Source: Aquabacterium sp. (GTDB taxonomy: Bacteria > Pseudomonadota > Gammaproteobacteria > Burkholderiales > Burkholderiaceae_C). Taken from it: 43,387 nt of DNA. Made by a program: the position numbers and the translations under genes. Positions 17,248-26,488 of the stretch are shown here, piece after piece. Position 1 is the stretch's first letter; every line of letters starts with the position of its first letter. The DNA lies in NCBI GenBank assembly GCA_023150345.1, contig JAKLLB010000026.1:1-43387 (forward strand), in the 5' to 3' direction. Below the pieces are notes generated by a model. The model had not been told where the DNA came from. It worked only from the letters and a program-made list of their open reading frames with translations, and did no database searches.

Positions 17248-18998
17248 TGACCGACCCTACGACGCATCTCGCTTCCCAGACCCCCGCGGCGAACGCCCGC
17301 CCAGCCGGCCATCTTCTGGTCGAGGCCCTCATCGAGCAGGGCATCGACACCGCTTTCGGCGTGCCCGGAGAGAGCTACCTCGCGGTACTGGATGGATTCC
17401 ACGAACACCGTGATCGCATACGGTTCGTGGCCTGCCGCCAGGAGGGCGGCGCGTCATTCATGGCCGAAGCGCAGGGCAAGCTCAGCGGGCTGCCCGGCGT
17501 CTGCTTCGTCACACGCGGTCCAGGAGCCACCAACGCCAGCATCGGTCTGCACACCGCGTTCCAGGACTCCACGCCGATGGTGCTGTTCGTCGGTCAGGTG
17601 GCAAGCGACCAGCGCGACCGTGAGGCGTTTCAGGAGGTCGACTACCGCCAGATGTTCGGGCCGGGGACGCTGGGCATGGCCAAGTGGGTCGGCGAAGTGC
17701 ACGACGCCGATCGCCTGCCAGAGTACGTGTCGAGGGCATTTCACACCGCGCTTCAGGGGCGGCCGGGACCGGTGGTCCTGGTTCTGCCGGAAGACATGCT
17801 GACCCGGCCGACTGCGGCAGCGGTGCTGCCCAGGGCGAGGCCGGCGCAGTGCGTGCCGCACCCCCAGCAACTGGCCGAACTCGGGCAGTTGCTCGAGCAG
17901 GCCCGGCGACCGCTGGTCATCGTTGGTGGCAGCGGCTGGACGGCCGACGCTGCGCGCTCCCTCGAGGTGTTTGCCCAGGCCTGGCAACTGCCGGTGGCCT
18001 GCGGCTTTCGGTTCCAGGACACGTTCGACAACCGTCACCCGTTGTATGCGGGTGATGTCGGCATCGGCATCAATCCGCTCCTGGCGCAGCGCGTGCGCGA
18101 CGCCGACCTGGTGATCGCGTTGGGGGTACGGCTGGGCGAGATGACCACCGGCGGCTACACGCTGCTCCAACCGCCACGACCGCAGCAGCGCCTGGTGCAC
18201 ATCCATGCAGGGGCCGAGGAACTTGGGCGCGTCTATGCCGCCGACCTGCTGCTGCAAGCCACCATGGGCGCCGCTGCAGGTGCACTGGCCCGCCTGGTGC
18301 CGGCGCGTGCGGTGGCATGGGGCGACTGGACAGCAGCCGCGCATGCCGACTACCTCGCCAACCTCGACGCGCCGGCCGTCTCTCCACTGGACATGGCCGT
18401 GGTGATGAAGACCGTGCAACGCCTGGCGCCAGCCGACACGATCTACACCAATGGTGCCGGCAACTACAGCGGCTGGTTGCACCGCTATGTGCGGTATCCG
18501 GGGTTGCAGCACGCCGGTCGCACCCAGCTCGCCCCCACTTCGGGCGCCATGGGCTACGGCCTGCCCGCTGCAGTGGGCGCAGCCTTGTTGTACCCGCATC
18601 GCACCGTGGTCAATGTGGCCGGCGATGGCGACTTCCTGATGAACGGACAAGAGCTGGCCACGGCCGCCGGTTACGGCGCCAACCGTGGCACGGGGCGACT
18701 GGTGAGCCTGGTGGTCGACAACGCCACGTACGGCACCATACGCATGCACCAGGAGCGGGAGTTCCCAGGTCGCGTGAGTGGCAGCGATCTCTGCAACCCG
18801 GACTTCGCGGCACTGGCACGGGCCTACGGCTGGCGTGCCGCGTGCGTTGATCGCACGCAGGCGTTCGAACACGCGTTCGCACAGGCCTTGGAGCCCGGTG
18901 CCCCGATGTTGATACACCTTCGGCTGGACGCTGACGTGAGCACCTCGCGGACGTCGCTGGCCGCGATTCGCGCCGCGGCACGAGCGGCCGGCCGGTAG
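17247..18998 (+). CDS. Thiamine-diphosphate-dependent enzyme, acetolactate synthase-like
   Basis: 583 residues with the three domains of the acetolactate synthase/benzoylformate decarboxylase superfamily. The pyrimidine-binding domain has FGVPGESYLAVLDGF and the catalytic glutamate E66 in ACRQEGGASFMAEAQGK; the middle domain follows; the diphosphate-binding domain has GDGDFLMNGQELATAAGYGA (about 460-480) and the metal-ligand Asn in VVDNATYGTIRMH. It is not the biosynthetic ilvB: no ilvN or ilvC follows and it is coupled to an MFS gene. Likely a 2-oxo acid decarboxylase or carboligase; the substrate cannot be told from sequence. The upstream part of the frame (from 16671) is a shadow of the transporter. 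Confidence 0.88.
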   Translation: MTDPTTHLASQTPAANARPAGHLLVEALIEQGIDTAFGVPGESYLAVLDGFHEHRDRIRFVACRQEGGASFMAEAQGKLSGLPGVCFVTRGPGATNASIGLHTAFQDSTPMVLFVGQVASDQRDREAFQEVDYRQMFGPGTLGMAKWVGEVHDADRLPEYVSRAFHTALQGRPGPVVLVLPEDMLTRPTAAAVLPRARPAQCVPHPQQLAELGQLLEQARRPLVIVGGSGWTADAARSLEVFAQAWQLPVACGFRFQDTFDNRHPLYAGDVGIGINPLLAQRVRDADLVIALGVRLGEMTTGGYTLLQPPRPQQRLVHIHAGAEELGRVYAADLLLQATMGAAAGALARLVPARAVAWGDWTAAAHADYLANLDAPAVSPLDMAVVMKTVQRLAPADTIYTNGAGNYSGWLHRYVRYPGLQHAGRTQLAPTSGAMGYGLPAAVGAALLYPHRTVVNVAGDGDFLMNGQELATAAGYGANRGTGRLVSLVVDNATYGTIRMHQEREFPGRVSGSDLCNPDFAALARAYGWRAACVDRTQAFEHAFAQALEPGAPMLIHLRLDADVSTSRTSLAAIRAAARAAGR

Positions 18999-19048
18999 TG
19001 CAACCCACACTGGTGGGGACCCGGCACCGCCACCGGAGCGAAATCACC

Positions 19049-19090
19049 TTGATCAATATTATTTTTGAGCCAAGGGTAACCCGGTAGGAT
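19049..19090 (+). promoter_or_regulatory. AT-rich promoter region of the ccm operon
   Basis: This short stretch is conspicuously AT-rich. It contains the 8-bp palindrome TTGATCAA (19049-19056), which includes an FNR-type half-site TTGAT; the second half (ATTAT) does not match the FNR box. TAGGAT at 19085-19090 is a plausible -10 element, giving a leader of about 17 bases to ATG 19114. Confidence 0.4.
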
Positions 19091-19113
19091 TCGCTGCGTT
19101 CAACGGCGAACAC

Positions 19114-19755
19114 ATGACATTCCTGAACGCAACTGCCACACCGGCCGCCGACGGAACGGTGCTGCTCTGCGCACAAGGCTTGGACTGCCGCCGCGGCCGT
19201 CGACTGCTGCTGCGTGGCGTGAACCTGAGTCTCGGGCCAGGTGAGATCGTATGGTTGCGCGGCGCCAACGGCAGCGGCAAGACCAGCCTGCTGCGTGTCC
19301 TGGCGGGGCTGGTGCAGCCCGAGCGCGGGAGAGCTTGGCCGGGACGTGGGCGATCCCTGTTCGTCGGTCATGCCAACGCGCTGAAGGATGACTTGACGTT
19401 GGCCGAGGCCGTGGCCTTTCTGGCGCGGCTGCAGGGTGCGAGTTCAGATCGGGTGCCGCATGCGCTCGCACAGATCGGTGTGGCGCAGTGCGCGAGTTCG
19501 CCCGTGCGCCAGCTGTCGCAGGGCCAGCGGCGGCGAGGTTCGCTCGCACGGCTGGCGCTCGATGCCGAGGCGCCGGTGCGGCCCTGGATCCTGGACGAGC
19601 CCTACGATGCGCTCGATCAATCCAGTTCAGGCGTGCTCAGCCATTGGATCGAAGCCCATGCACACCGGGGTGGCGCGGTGCTCCTGACCAGCCACCAACC
19701 CGTGGCCCTGCGTGGCATGCGCACGGTGGATCTCGATGCATGGTGTGCATCGTGA
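19114..19755 (+). CDS. ccmA: Cytochrome c maturation ATP-binding protein CcmA
   Basis: ATPase of the CcmABCD complex, which releases holo-CcmE loaded with heme. The 213-residue protein has Walker A GANGSGKTSLLRVLAGL (about 49-65), signature QLSQGQRRRGSLARLAL and Walker B WILDEPYDALDQ, all standard for an ABC domain and for the short CcmA subfamily. It is the first gene of the maturation cluster and overlaps ccmB by 16 bases. Confidence 0.95.
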   Translation: MTFLNATATPAADGTVLLCAQGLDCRRGRRLLLRGVNLSLGPGEIVWLRGANGSGKTSLLRVLAGLVQPERGRAWPGRGRSLFVGHANALKDDLTLAEAVAFLARLQGASSDRVPHALAQIGVAQCASSPVRQLSQGQRRRGSLARLALDAEAPVRPWILDEPYDALDQSSSGVLSHWIEAHAHRGGAVLLTSHQPVALRGMRTVDLDAWCAS

Positions 19756-20489
19756 ACATCGACGACAGCGCGTTGCAGCGCGTGGCGTCGTCCGCCGGTG
19801 CACGCGACGTGACGGCCGCGCCGGCGGGCACCTACTGGGCAGTCGTCAGGCGCGACCTCCTGCTGGTACGCCGCAGGCGTGTCGAATCGCTGCTGCCGCT
19901 GGGCTTCTTCGTGGTCGCGGCCAGCCTCTTTCCTATCGGAGTCGGACCCGAACCGCAAACGCTGCGCCAGATCGCTCCAGGAGTGCTGTGGGTGTGCGCG
20001 CTGCTGGCCAGCATGTTGTCGGTCACCCAGATGTTCGCCGGCGACCATGCCGATGGCACGCTCGAGCAGATGCTGCTGTCGCAGCACCCGTTGATCACGC
20101 TGGTGCTGGGCAAGATCACGGCACAGTGGCTCAGCGGCGGCCTGCCGCTGGTGCTGGCAACGCCGTTGCTGGGCGTGCAGTTCGACATGAGTGCGCCGTC
20201 CGTCGCCACCTTGTGCCTGACGCTGATGCTGGGCACGCCCGTGCTCTCGGCGCTGGGGGCGCTCGGTGCCGCCTTGACGTTGGGCTTGCGCGGCGGTGCT
20301 GCGCTGGTGTTCCTGCTGGTGCTCCCGCTGACCGTGCCAGCCCTGATCTTCGGCACCGGCGCCGTGGGTGCGGTCGAGGCCGGCATGGGAGCGCAGGCCC
20401 ACCTGTCGCTGCTGGGTGCGTTCCTGATCTTCACGTTGCTCGGCGCACCGCCGGCGACCGCGGCGGCCCTTCGCATTTCGATGGAGTAG
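19740..20489 (+). CDS. ccmB: Heme exporter subunit CcmB
   Basis: Membrane subunit of the CcmABCD complex. Six hydrophobic segments follow the typical opening YWAVVRRDLLLVRRRRVESL; MFAGDHADGTLEQMLLS is the conserved cytoplasmic loop. ATG 19740 gives 249 residues; GTG 19752, overlapping the ccmA stop as GTGA, would give 245. Both are longer than the usual 220, so the first 25 residues or so are an extension of low complexity. The next gene begins nine bases on. Confidence 0.92.
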   Translation: MVCIVNIDDSALQRVASSAGARDVTAAPAGTYWAVVRRDLLLVRRRRVESLLPLGFFVVAASLFPIGVGPEPQTLRQIAPGVLWVCALLASMLSVTQMFAGDHADGTLEQMLLSQHPLITLVLGKITAQWLSGGLPLVLATPLLGVQFDMSAPSVATLCLTLMLGTPVLSALGALGAALTLGLRGGAALVFLLVLPLTVPALIFGTGAVGAVEAGMGAQAHLSLLGAFLIFTLLGAPPATAAALRISME

Positions 20490-20498
20490 GTGCGCCCC

Positions 20499-21239
20499 AT
20501 GAGTGAGGTCAATCGGATCACGTGGACGACCTATGCGGCACCGTCACGCTTCTACGCGCTGGCCGGCGCCTGCATCCCGTGGTTCTGGGCGGTGGCACTG
20601 GTTTTCGCCGCAGCGGGGCTGTGGATGGGATTTGCCGTCGCCCCCACCGATTTCCAGCAAGGCGATGCCTACCGCGTCATCTTCATCCACGTGCCAGCGG
20701 CCTGGCTGTCGATGCTGGTCTATCTCGTGATGGCATTCTGGGCGGCCTGGGGCTGGATGCTGAACGCCCGCATGGCGTCGATGTATGCCCGCGCGCTGGC
20801 ACCGACCGGGGCGTTGATGACCTTCATTGCGCTGTGGACCGGTGCGCTGTGGGGAAAACCGACCTGGGGAACCTGGTGGGTCTGGGACGCGCGGCTCACA
20901 TCGGAGTTCATCCTGCTGCTGCTCTACCTGGGGTACATCGCGCTCACGGAGGCGATCGACGACCCGCGGCGATCGGCCCATGCAGGTGCGCTGCTGGCGC
21001 TGGTCGGCGCCGTGAACGTGCCGGTCATCTACTTCTCGGTGCGTTGGTGGAACACGCTGCACCAAGGTGCCACGATCAGCATGACATCCGCGCCGAAGAT
21101 GGCGAGCACCATGCTCACTGCCATGCTGCTGATGACGGTGGGCATGTGGGCCTACAGCTTTGCGGTGGTCTTCACACGGGCGCGGGCCATCGTGCTCGAG
21201 CAGGAGGCCGATACCGAGTGGGTGCGGGCGCTGCGTTGA
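20499..21239 (+). CDS. ccmC: Heme-handling membrane protein CcmC
   Basis: CcmC brings heme to CcmE. The 246-residue protein has six membrane helices and the tryptophan-rich heme motif GKPTWGTWWVWDARLTSEFI, plus conserved histidines in IFIHVPAAWL and NTLHQGATI. ATG 20499 is preceded by GGAGTAGG; a GTG at 20490 is a less likely alternative. Confidence 0.96.
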   Translation: MSEVNRITWTTYAAPSRFYALAGACIPWFWAVALVFAAAGLWMGFAVAPTDFQQGDAYRVIFIHVPAAWLSMLVYLVMAFWAAWGWMLNARMASMYARALAPTGALMTFIALWTGALWGKPTWGTWWVWDARLTSEFILLLLYLGYIALTEAIDDPRRSAHAGALLALVGAVNVPVIYFSVRWWNTLHQGATISMTSAPKMASTMLTAMLLMTVGMWAYSFAVVFTRARAIVLEQEADTEWVRALR

Positions 21240-21267
21240 GGATGGGTGGGTCTTGGAGGTGGTGACG

Positions 21268-21432
21268 ATGCAATGGGGCTCCTGGGGCGACTTCCTGCAC
21301 ATGGGCGGCTACGGCCTGTATGTGTGGGGTTCGTATGGCGTGACGCTGCTGGTGATGCTGGCCGAGGCCGTGGCCGCCCGTCGCAGGCATCGCCTGGCCC
21401 GCAGTGCGTTGCAGACGGAGCAGCCGCGATGA
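21268..21432 (+). CDS. ccmD: Heme exporter small subunit CcmD
   Basis: A 54-residue single-helix protein, [20 protein letters not shown] then a hydrophobic segment [16 protein letters not shown] and a basic tail. The [12 protein letters not shown] segment is the CcmD signature. GGAGGTGG just before ATG 21268 sets the start; the frame itself is open further upstream. It overlaps ccmE by four bases. Confidence 0.9.
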   Translation: MQWGSWGDFLHMGGYGLYVWGSYGVTLLVMLAEAVAARRRHRLARSALQTEQPR

Positions 21433-21893
21433 AGCCCCGCCATCAGCGCGCGGCGGTCGTGTTGGGAGTGTTGGCCGCTGTGGGTGTCGCCGTGGCGCTG
21501 GTGCTCAATGCCTTCAACAGCAACCTCGTCTTCTTCTACACACCCACGCAGGTGGCGGCCAAGGAAGCGCCGCTGGCGCGCACGTTTCGCGTCGGCGGGC
21601 TGGTGCAGCCGGGCAGCGTGACGCGCGAGGGTGTGATGGTGCGGTTCGTCGTCACCGACTCCGCGCAGAACGTGCCGGTGCGCTACGAGGGCGTGCTGCC
21701 CGACCTGTTCAAGGAGGGCAAGGGCGTCGTGGCGCAGGGCCAACTGGGCAGCGATGGCGTGTTCACGGCGCGTGAGGTGTTGGCCAAGCACGACGAGAAC
21801 TACATGCCGCCAGAGGCGGCCGAGGCGCTGCAGCGCGCCGGTGAGATGAAAGCGCGCATGTCGGGCACATTGCAGCAGAGCGGTCGCCCATGA
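21429..21893 (+). CDS. ccmE: Heme chaperone CcmE
   Basis: A periplasmic heme carrier anchored by one N-terminal helix (about 8-26, [20 protein letters not shown]). The soluble OB-fold domain ends with [12 protein letters not shown], where the histidine binds heme covalently and the tyrosine is the usual axial ligand. 154 residues, normal length. Start ATG 21429 overlaps the ccmD stop. Confidence 0.97.
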   Translation: MKPRHQRAAVVLGVLAAVGVAVALVLNAFNSNLVFFYTPTQVAAKEAPLARTFRVGGLVQPGSVTREGVMVRFVVTDSAQNVPVRYEGVLPDLFKEGKGVVAQGQLGSDGVFTAREVLAKHDENYMPPEAAEALQRAGEMKARMSGTLQQSGRP

Positions 21894-23872
21894 TTCCCGA
21901 GCTGGGTCAGCTGTTCGCAATCATGGCCCTGGGTGTCTCGCTCGCCCAGGGCGTGATCGCATTGCTCGGTGCACACCGCGGGCGGGTGGACTGGATGAGC
22001 ACGGCTCGGCCACTGGCGGTGCTGCAGGCACTCCTCGTCGGTGCTGCCTTTGCATGCCTGACGGTGGCGTTCGTTCGGCACGATTACTCCGTGTTGTATG
22101 TGGCATCGCACTCGAACAGCGCACTGCCGCTCGCCTATCGCGTGGCCGCGGTCTGGGGCGGCCATGAGGGTTCGCTGCTGCTGTGGGTGGCCATGCTCAG
22201 CCTGTGGACCGTGGCGGTGGCGCTCTTCAGCCGCTCGCTGCCACTGCCGTTCGTGTCCCGCATCCTGGGTGTTCTGGGGTTGGTGGCCACCGGCTTCTTG
22301 CTGTTCCTGCTGTTCACGTCCAACCCGTTCGAGCGCCTGCTGCCGCCGGCGCCGGACGGCAGGGATCTCAATCCATTGCTTCAGGACCCCGGCATGGTCG
22401 CGCACCCGCCCATGCTGTATATGGGCTATGTCGGCTTTTCGGTGGCCTACGCCTTTGCCATTGCCGCGCTCTTGGGCGGGCAACTGGACTCCGCGTGGGC
22501 TCGCTGGACCCGGCCCTGGACGACTGCCGCCTGGGTGTTCCTGACGTTCGGTATCGGCCTGGGCAGCTGGTGGGCTTACAACGAGCTGGGGTGGGGCGGC
22601 TGGTGGTTCTGGGACCCGGTGGAGAACGCTTCGTTCATGCCGTGGCTGGTGGGTACGGCGCTCATCCATTCGCTGGCCGTCACCGAAAAGCGCGGCAGCT
22701 TCAAGGTCTGGACGGTGCTGCTGGCCATCCTCGCCTTCTCGCTGTCGCTGCTGGGTACGTTCCTCGTGCGCTCGGGCGTGCTGTCATCGGTACATGCCTT
22801 CGCGACGGACCCGCGCAGGGGACTCTTCATCCTGGCTTTCCTGGTGGTCGCGATCGGGGCGTCGCTGATGCTGTTCGCCTGGCGCGCCCCTCGGGTGGGG
22901 CTGGGCCAGCGGTTCGGCCTGCTTTCTCGCGAGACCTTCCTCTTGGTCAACAACGTGCTCCTGCTGGTCGCCACTGGCGCCGTACTGCTGGGCACACTCT
23001 ATCCTCTGTTCCTCGATGCACTCGGGCTGGGCAAGATCTCCGTCGGACCGCCCTATTTCGAGACGGTGTTCGGTTTGCTGATGCTGCCGCTGCTGGCGCT
23101 GATCGGCGTCGGTCCACTGACACGATGGCGCCAGGACGAGACCCGTGCCCTGCTGAGAGCACTGCCCGTGCCTGCGGCCGTCGCAGCCGTTGCCGGCATC
23201 GCTGTGGCCTGGAGTCAGGGCACGATCCACGCCGTGTCATTGGTCGGCTTGAGCTTTGGTTGCTGGGTCGCCGCGGCGACGCTGGTGGACCTTCGCCAAC
23301 GGTTGCGCCGACGCGAAGATGGCACATCGCTGTGGCGTCGCCTGCAACAGGTGCCCCGCGCCGTGCAGGGAATGATGGTGGCCCACATGGGCGTTGCGGT
23401 CTTCACGGTCGGTGTCGTGATGGTCAACACGTATGAGCAGGAGCGTGACGTTCGCATGCAGACCGGCCAGGCAACGGAGCTGGCCGGCTGGACATGGACA
23501 CTCACGGACCTGCAGCCGTTGGAGGGGCCAAACTACACGGCGACGCAGGGCACGATCGACATCAGCCGTGCGGGGCAGCCCGTGGCGCGCCTTCAACCGC
23601 AAAAGCGCGTTTACCGTGCCCATGCCAACCCAATGACCGAGTCCGCCGTCCACTCGTCGCTCTGGCGCGACCTCTACGTGTCGATGGGCGAGCAGCTTGC
23701 CGACGGCGCCTGGATCGTGCGGGTGCAAGTCAAGCCGTTCATCGGCTGGATCTGGCTCGGTTGTCTGATCATGATGGCGGGCGGCGCGCTGGCGGCCAGT
23801 GATCGTCGCTACCGGGAGCGCCGACCGGTGGCAGAGCGACCGGCGGTGGCAGCGCAGGGGGTGCGCGGATGA
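21890..23872 (+). CDS. ccmF: Cytochrome c heme lyase subunit CcmF
   Basis: The large integral membrane protein that joins heme from CcmE to apocytochrome c. 660 residues with about 15 membrane helices. The heme-handling WWD segment [20 protein letters not shown] is present near residue 235, with conserved histidines in [15 protein letters not shown] and [12 protein letters not shown]. The large periplasmic loop lies about 520-605. It overlaps ccmE and ccmG by four bases each. Confidence 0.97.
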   Translation: MIPELGQLFAIMALGVSLAQGVIALLGAHRGRVDWMSTARPLAVLQALLVGAAFACLTVAFVRHDYSVLYVASHSNSALPLAYRVAAVWGGHEGSLLLWVAMLSLWTVAVALFSRSLPLPFVSRILGVLGLVATGFLLFLLFTSNPFERLLPPAPDGRDLNPLLQDPGMVAHPPMLYMGYVGFSVAYAFAIAALLGGQLDSAWARWTRPWTTAAWVFLTFGIGLGSWWAYNELGWGGWWFWDPVENASFMPWLVGTALIHSLAVTEKRGSFKVWTVLLAILAFSLSLLGTFLVRSGVLSSVHAFATDPRRGLFILAFLVVAIGASLMLFAWRAPRVGLGQRFGLLSRETFLLVNNVLLLVATGAVLLGTLYPLFLDALGLGKISVGPPYFETVFGLLMLPLLALIGVGPLTRWRQDETRALLRALPVPAAVAAVAGIAVAWSQGTIHAVSLVGLSFGCWVAAATLVDLRQRLRRREDGTSLWRRLQQVPRAVQGMMVAHMGVAVFTVGVVMVNTYEQERDVRMQTGQATELAGWTWTLTDLQPLEGPNYTATQGTIDISRAGQPVARLQPQKRVYRAHANPMTESAVHSSLWRDLYVSMGEQLADGAWIVRVQVKPFIGWIWLGCLIMMAGGALAASDRRYRERRPVAERPAVAAQGVRG

Positions 23873-24396
23873 GTCGATTCCTGTGGCCTTTGGCGCTCTT
23901 CCTGGTGCTGGCGGGATTTCTGGCAGTGGGGCTGCGACTGGATCCTAGAGAAGTGCCGTCGCCGCTGATCGACAAGCCGGCACCGGTGTTCTCTGGGGAG
24001 GTGCTGGCGGAGCCGCAGCGGCAGCTGTCAGCCGCCGACTTGGCGGGGCGCCCCTGGGTCTTGAATGTCTGGGCATCCTGGTGCGGCGCCTGCCGCGACG
24101 AGCATCCGGTGCTGCTGGACTTTGCGCGCACTGCCGGCGTACCGTTGATCGGGTTGAACTACAAGGATCGACCCGATGACGCCCGGGCCTGGCTGCGCCA
24201 GTTCGGTAATCCCTACACCGACTCGGTGATGGATCCGAACGGCCGCATCGGCCTGGACTACGGCGTGTACGGCGTACCCGAGACCTTCGTCGTGGATGCC
24301 CAGGGCATCATCCGCTTCAAGCACATCGGCCCGGTGACGCCGCAGGTTCTGCGGGACAAGATCCGGCCCGTACTCCAGAGGCTGACCCGTGGCTAG
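23869..24396 (+). CDS. ccmG: Thiol:disulfide interchange protein CcmG/DsbE
   Basis: A membrane-tethered periplasmic thioredoxin that keeps the CxxCH heme site of apocytochromes reduced. One N-terminal helix (LWPLALFLVLAGFLAVGL), then a thioredoxin fold with active site NVWASWCGACRDEHPVL, insert DRPDDARAWLRQFGNPY and the cis-proline region YGVYGVPETFVVD. 175 residues. Confidence 0.96.
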   Translation: MSRFLWPLALFLVLAGFLAVGLRLDPREVPSPLIDKPAPVFSGEVLAEPQRQLSAADLAGRPWVLNVWASWCGACRDEHPVLLDFARTAGVPLIGLNYKDRPDDARAWLRQFGNPYTDSVMDPNGRIGLDYGVYGVPETFVVDAQGIIRFKHIGPVTPQVLRDKIRPVLQRLTRG

Positions 24397-24442
24397 TTGC
24401 GCGTTCAAGCGAGAACAACCCTGCGGCAGGCGCAGACGCGCC

Positions 24443-25000
24443 ATGCGCGCGCTGCCTGCGCTCGCCTGTCTGGTGTTCGCGGCGGCCGCCTTGGCAGGAA
24501 CGCCACCAGACGCGGCCTCGAACGCCACTTCCGCAGCAGCACCAGTGGCGGCCGACGCGGCCCTCGAGGCGCGCGTCATGGCCCTGGCTGGCGAGCTTCG
24601 CTGTCTGGTTTGCCAGAACCAGACGATCGCCGACTCGAACGCGGGTCTTGCCCTCGACTTGAGGCAACAGATCCGGCAGATGCTGCAGGCTGGCCGCACC
24701 GAAGCGGAGGTTTTCGCGTACATGACACAGCGGTATGGCGACTTCGTGCTGTACCGGCCCCCCGTGAAGTCGACGACGGCATTGCTGTGGGCCGGACCAG
24801 GTCTGCTGTTGGCTGGCGGGCTTCTCGGTCTGTGGCGTGTGCTTCGTCGTCGGCAGGCGCTGGGTGACGAGGCCTTCGAGGCGGTCGCGGCGTCGGAGGG
24901 CGACGACGACGAGCGATGGGTGGCCGGCGATCCGTCCGGTACGAGCCGCCCGGGAGGCGAGCGCACGTCCGACTCCATCAACACTTCCACGCAGCGATGA
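24443..25000 (+). CDS. ccmH: Cytochrome c maturation protein CcmH
   Basis: CcmH presents apocytochrome thiols to the heme lyase. From ATG 24443 the protein (185 residues) starts with a signal peptide (RALPALACLVFAAAALAG), then the conserved LRCLVCQNQTIADSNAGLA with the active CxxC, VFAYMTQRYGDFVLYRPPV and one C-terminal membrane helix, followed by a charged tail rich in Asp and Glu. A GTG at 24389, inside the end of ccmG, is an alternative but would place 18 polar and basic residues before the signal peptide. Confidence 0.93.
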   Translation: MRALPALACLVFAAAALAGTPPDAASNATSAAAPVAADAALEARVMALAGELRCLVCQNQTIADSNAGLALDLRQQIRQMLQAGRTEAEVFAYMTQRYGDFVLYRPPVKSTTALLWAGPGLLLAGGLLGLWRVLRRRQALGDEAFEAVAASEGDDDERWVAGDPSGTSRPGGERTSDSINTSTQR

Positions 25001-25662
25001 AGCCCCAGCGACCAACCCCCATCGGGCCCCATCCGACGGAACCGGCCCACCCGCGCCCACTCCCGCAGCGGCCATCATGGCGGCTGTGGTCGGCCGTGTC
25101 GCTGTTCCTCGTTGCGTTCACAGCTGGCGGGTACGCCTGGCTGGGCAACATCCAAGGATGGACGGTTGCGCCTGAGCCCGTGGCGCAGGCCATGCCCCAC
25201 AGCATGGAGCGCGCGCAGTTCGAGGCGATGGTCCAGCGTCTGGCGCAGCGCCTGGAGGCGCAGCCCGAGGATGCGGATGGATGGGCCATGCTGGGCCGCT
25301 CGTATGCGGTGATGGGCATGCCTGAGCCATCGGTACAGGCCTATCGTCGATTGGCGTCGCTGCGACCGGATGATGCTCAGGCGCATGCCGACCTGGCCGA
25401 TGCGCTGGCGAGCCTGCAGCAGGGGCGCTTCGAGGGCGAGCCGACCCAGGCGATCGAGCGAGCGCTGTTGCTGGATTCGCGCAACGTAAAGGCGCAAGCG
25501 CTGGCCGGTACAGCCGCGTACAACCGGGGCGACACACGTTCGGCCGAGCGCCACTGGCAGGCCGCGCTGGAGGCTGCCGAGCCCGGCAGCCGGATGGCAG
25601 CGCAGCTTCGCGATGCGCTCGGCGAGGTGAAGCAGGGTTCAAAGCAGCCGACTGCACCCTGA
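24997..25662 (+). CDS. ccmI: CcmI/CycH-type TPR protein of cytochrome c maturation
   Basis: 221 residues from ATG 24997, overlapping the ccmH stop by four bases. A proline-rich N-terminus is followed by one membrane helix (WRLWSAVSLFLVAFTAGGYAW) and at least three TPR repeats: AMVQRLAQRLEAQPEDADGW, AVMGMPEPSVQAYRRLASL, and IERALLLDSRNVKAQALAGT with NRGDTRSAERHWQAAL. In other bacteria the TPR domain of CcmI binds the C-terminus of apocytochromes. The N-terminal membrane part of full-length CcmI is reduced here to one helix. Confidence 0.85.
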   Translation: MKPQRPTPIGPHPTEPAHPRPLPQRPSWRLWSAVSLFLVAFTAGGYAWLGNIQGWTVAPEPVAQAMPHSMERAQFEAMVQRLAQRLEAQPEDADGWAMLGRSYAVMGMPEPSVQAYRRLASLRPDDAQAHADLADALASLQQGRFEGEPTQAIERALLLDSRNVKAQALAGTAAYNRGDTRSAERHWQAALEAAEPGSRMAAQLRDALGEVKQGSKQPTAP

Positions 25663-25749
25663 GCGATCACTGGCCAGGCCGCCACAACGCATATCATGGC
25701 CAGCCTGACATGCACCACTTTTGGCGCTACTCGAGTTGTGCCGACTGCC

Positions 25750-26241
25750 ATGCCGCTATTTGCCACCTGCGACCTCTGCGACCTCCACAAGAACGACACC
25801 GACGGTGCGTTCAGGGTGTTGCCCCCTGTGTTCCGCGACTTCGGCGCCAAGAGTGTGTTCAGCGGTCCGGTGGCGACCGTCAAGTGCCATGAAGACAACT
25901 CGCCGGTGAAACTGGCCGTCGAGTCGCCAGGGCAAGGTCGGGTGTTGGTCGTGGATGGTGGCGGTTCGCTGCGTCGCGCGCTCGTCGGCGGCAACCTGGG
26001 CGCGGCCGCGGCGCGCAACGGCTGGGCCGGTATCGTGGTCGATGGCTGTGTGCGCGACGCCGGCGAACTGGCCGAATGCGCGATCGGCATACGCGCCCTT
26101 GGATTGATGCCCATGCCCACCGTTCGACGCGAACCGGGGTTGAGTGAGGTCCCGGTACAGGTGCAAGGCGTATGGATACGCCCAGGAGATTGGCTTTATG
26201 CCGATACCGACGGCATCGTGGTGATGGCTCAGCCGGCTTGA
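25750..26241 (+). CDS. rraA: RraA-family protein (RNase E regulator or HMG/CHA-type aldolase)
   Basis: 163 residues, matching RraA in length. The opening ATCDLCDLHKNDTDGAFRVL aligns with the RraA N-terminus; the core has VDGGGSLRRALVGGNLGAAA and GIVVDGCVRDAGELAE. RraA of E. coli binds RNase E and lowers its activity; relatives are metal-dependent 4-hydroxy-4-methyl-2-oxoglutarate aldolases. Here an Asn (GGNLG) stands where, from memory, the aldolases have Asp, which favours the RraA type. The frame is open from 25696, but ATG 25750 fits the family. No clear ribosome site. Confidence 0.85.
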   Translation: MPLFATCDLCDLHKNDTDGAFRVLPPVFRDFGAKSVFSGPVATVKCHEDNSPVKLAVESPGQGRVLVVDGGGSLRRALVGGNLGAAAARNGWAGIVVDGCVRDAGELAECAIGIRALGLMPMPTVRREPGLSEVPVQVQGVWIRPGDWLYADTDGIVVMAQPA

Positions 26242-26293
26242 TGGCAGCAAGTCGCGTTCTCAGATGCCCGTCGCGACTGGCCCGGTGCCCGGA

Positions 26294-26299
26294 TAGAAT
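26294..26299 (+). promoter_or_regulatory. -10 element of the tRNA-Pro gene
   Basis: TAGAAT ends nine bases before the first base of the tRNA. No strong -35 is seen 16-18 bases upstream. Confidence 0.5.
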
Positions 26300-26308
26300 T
26301 GCTGGCTT

Positions 26309-26385
26309 CGGGGTGTAGCGCAGCCTGGTAGCGCAACTGCTTTGGGAGCAGTGGGTCGGACGTTCGAATCGTCTCACCCCGACCA
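26309..26385 (+). tRNA. tRNA-Pro (anticodon UGG)
   Basis: 77 bases including an encoded CCA. Acceptor arms CGGGGTG and CACCCCG pair perfectly, discriminator A. D arm GCGC-AGCCTGGTA-GCGC, anticodon arm ACTGC-TTTGGGA-GCAGT with anticodon TGG, T arm GGACG-TTCGAAT-CGTCT. C1-G72 is characteristic of bacterial tRNA-Pro. The gene is intact. Confidence 0.97.
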
Positions 26386-26462
26386 AATATCGAGGGTCCG
26401 ACCGCAGGATGAACGCGGCATGGTCCTGCGACAGGTCGCGGCTTGGCGACACCTGTTGCCAG

Positions 26463-26481
26463 CCCGGGCAGGGCGCCCGGG
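26463..26481. terminator. GC-rich perfect hairpin downstream of the sensor gene and tRNA
   Basis: CCCGGGC (26463-26469) and GCCCGGG (26475-26481) with a 5-base loop, seven bases beyond the stop codon of the minus-strand sensor gene and 77 bases after tRNA-Pro. A stop signal for either is plausible, although no T-tract follows on either strand. Confidence 0.4.
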
Positions 26482-26488
26482 TAGAGGG

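Noticed and set aside
17247-18998. Biosynthetic ilvB
   Set aside because: No ilvN or ilvC follows and the gene is coupled to an MFS transporter.
19049-19062. FNR/Anr box before ccmA
   Set aside because: Only the left half TTGAT matches; the right half ATTAT does not match ATCAA.
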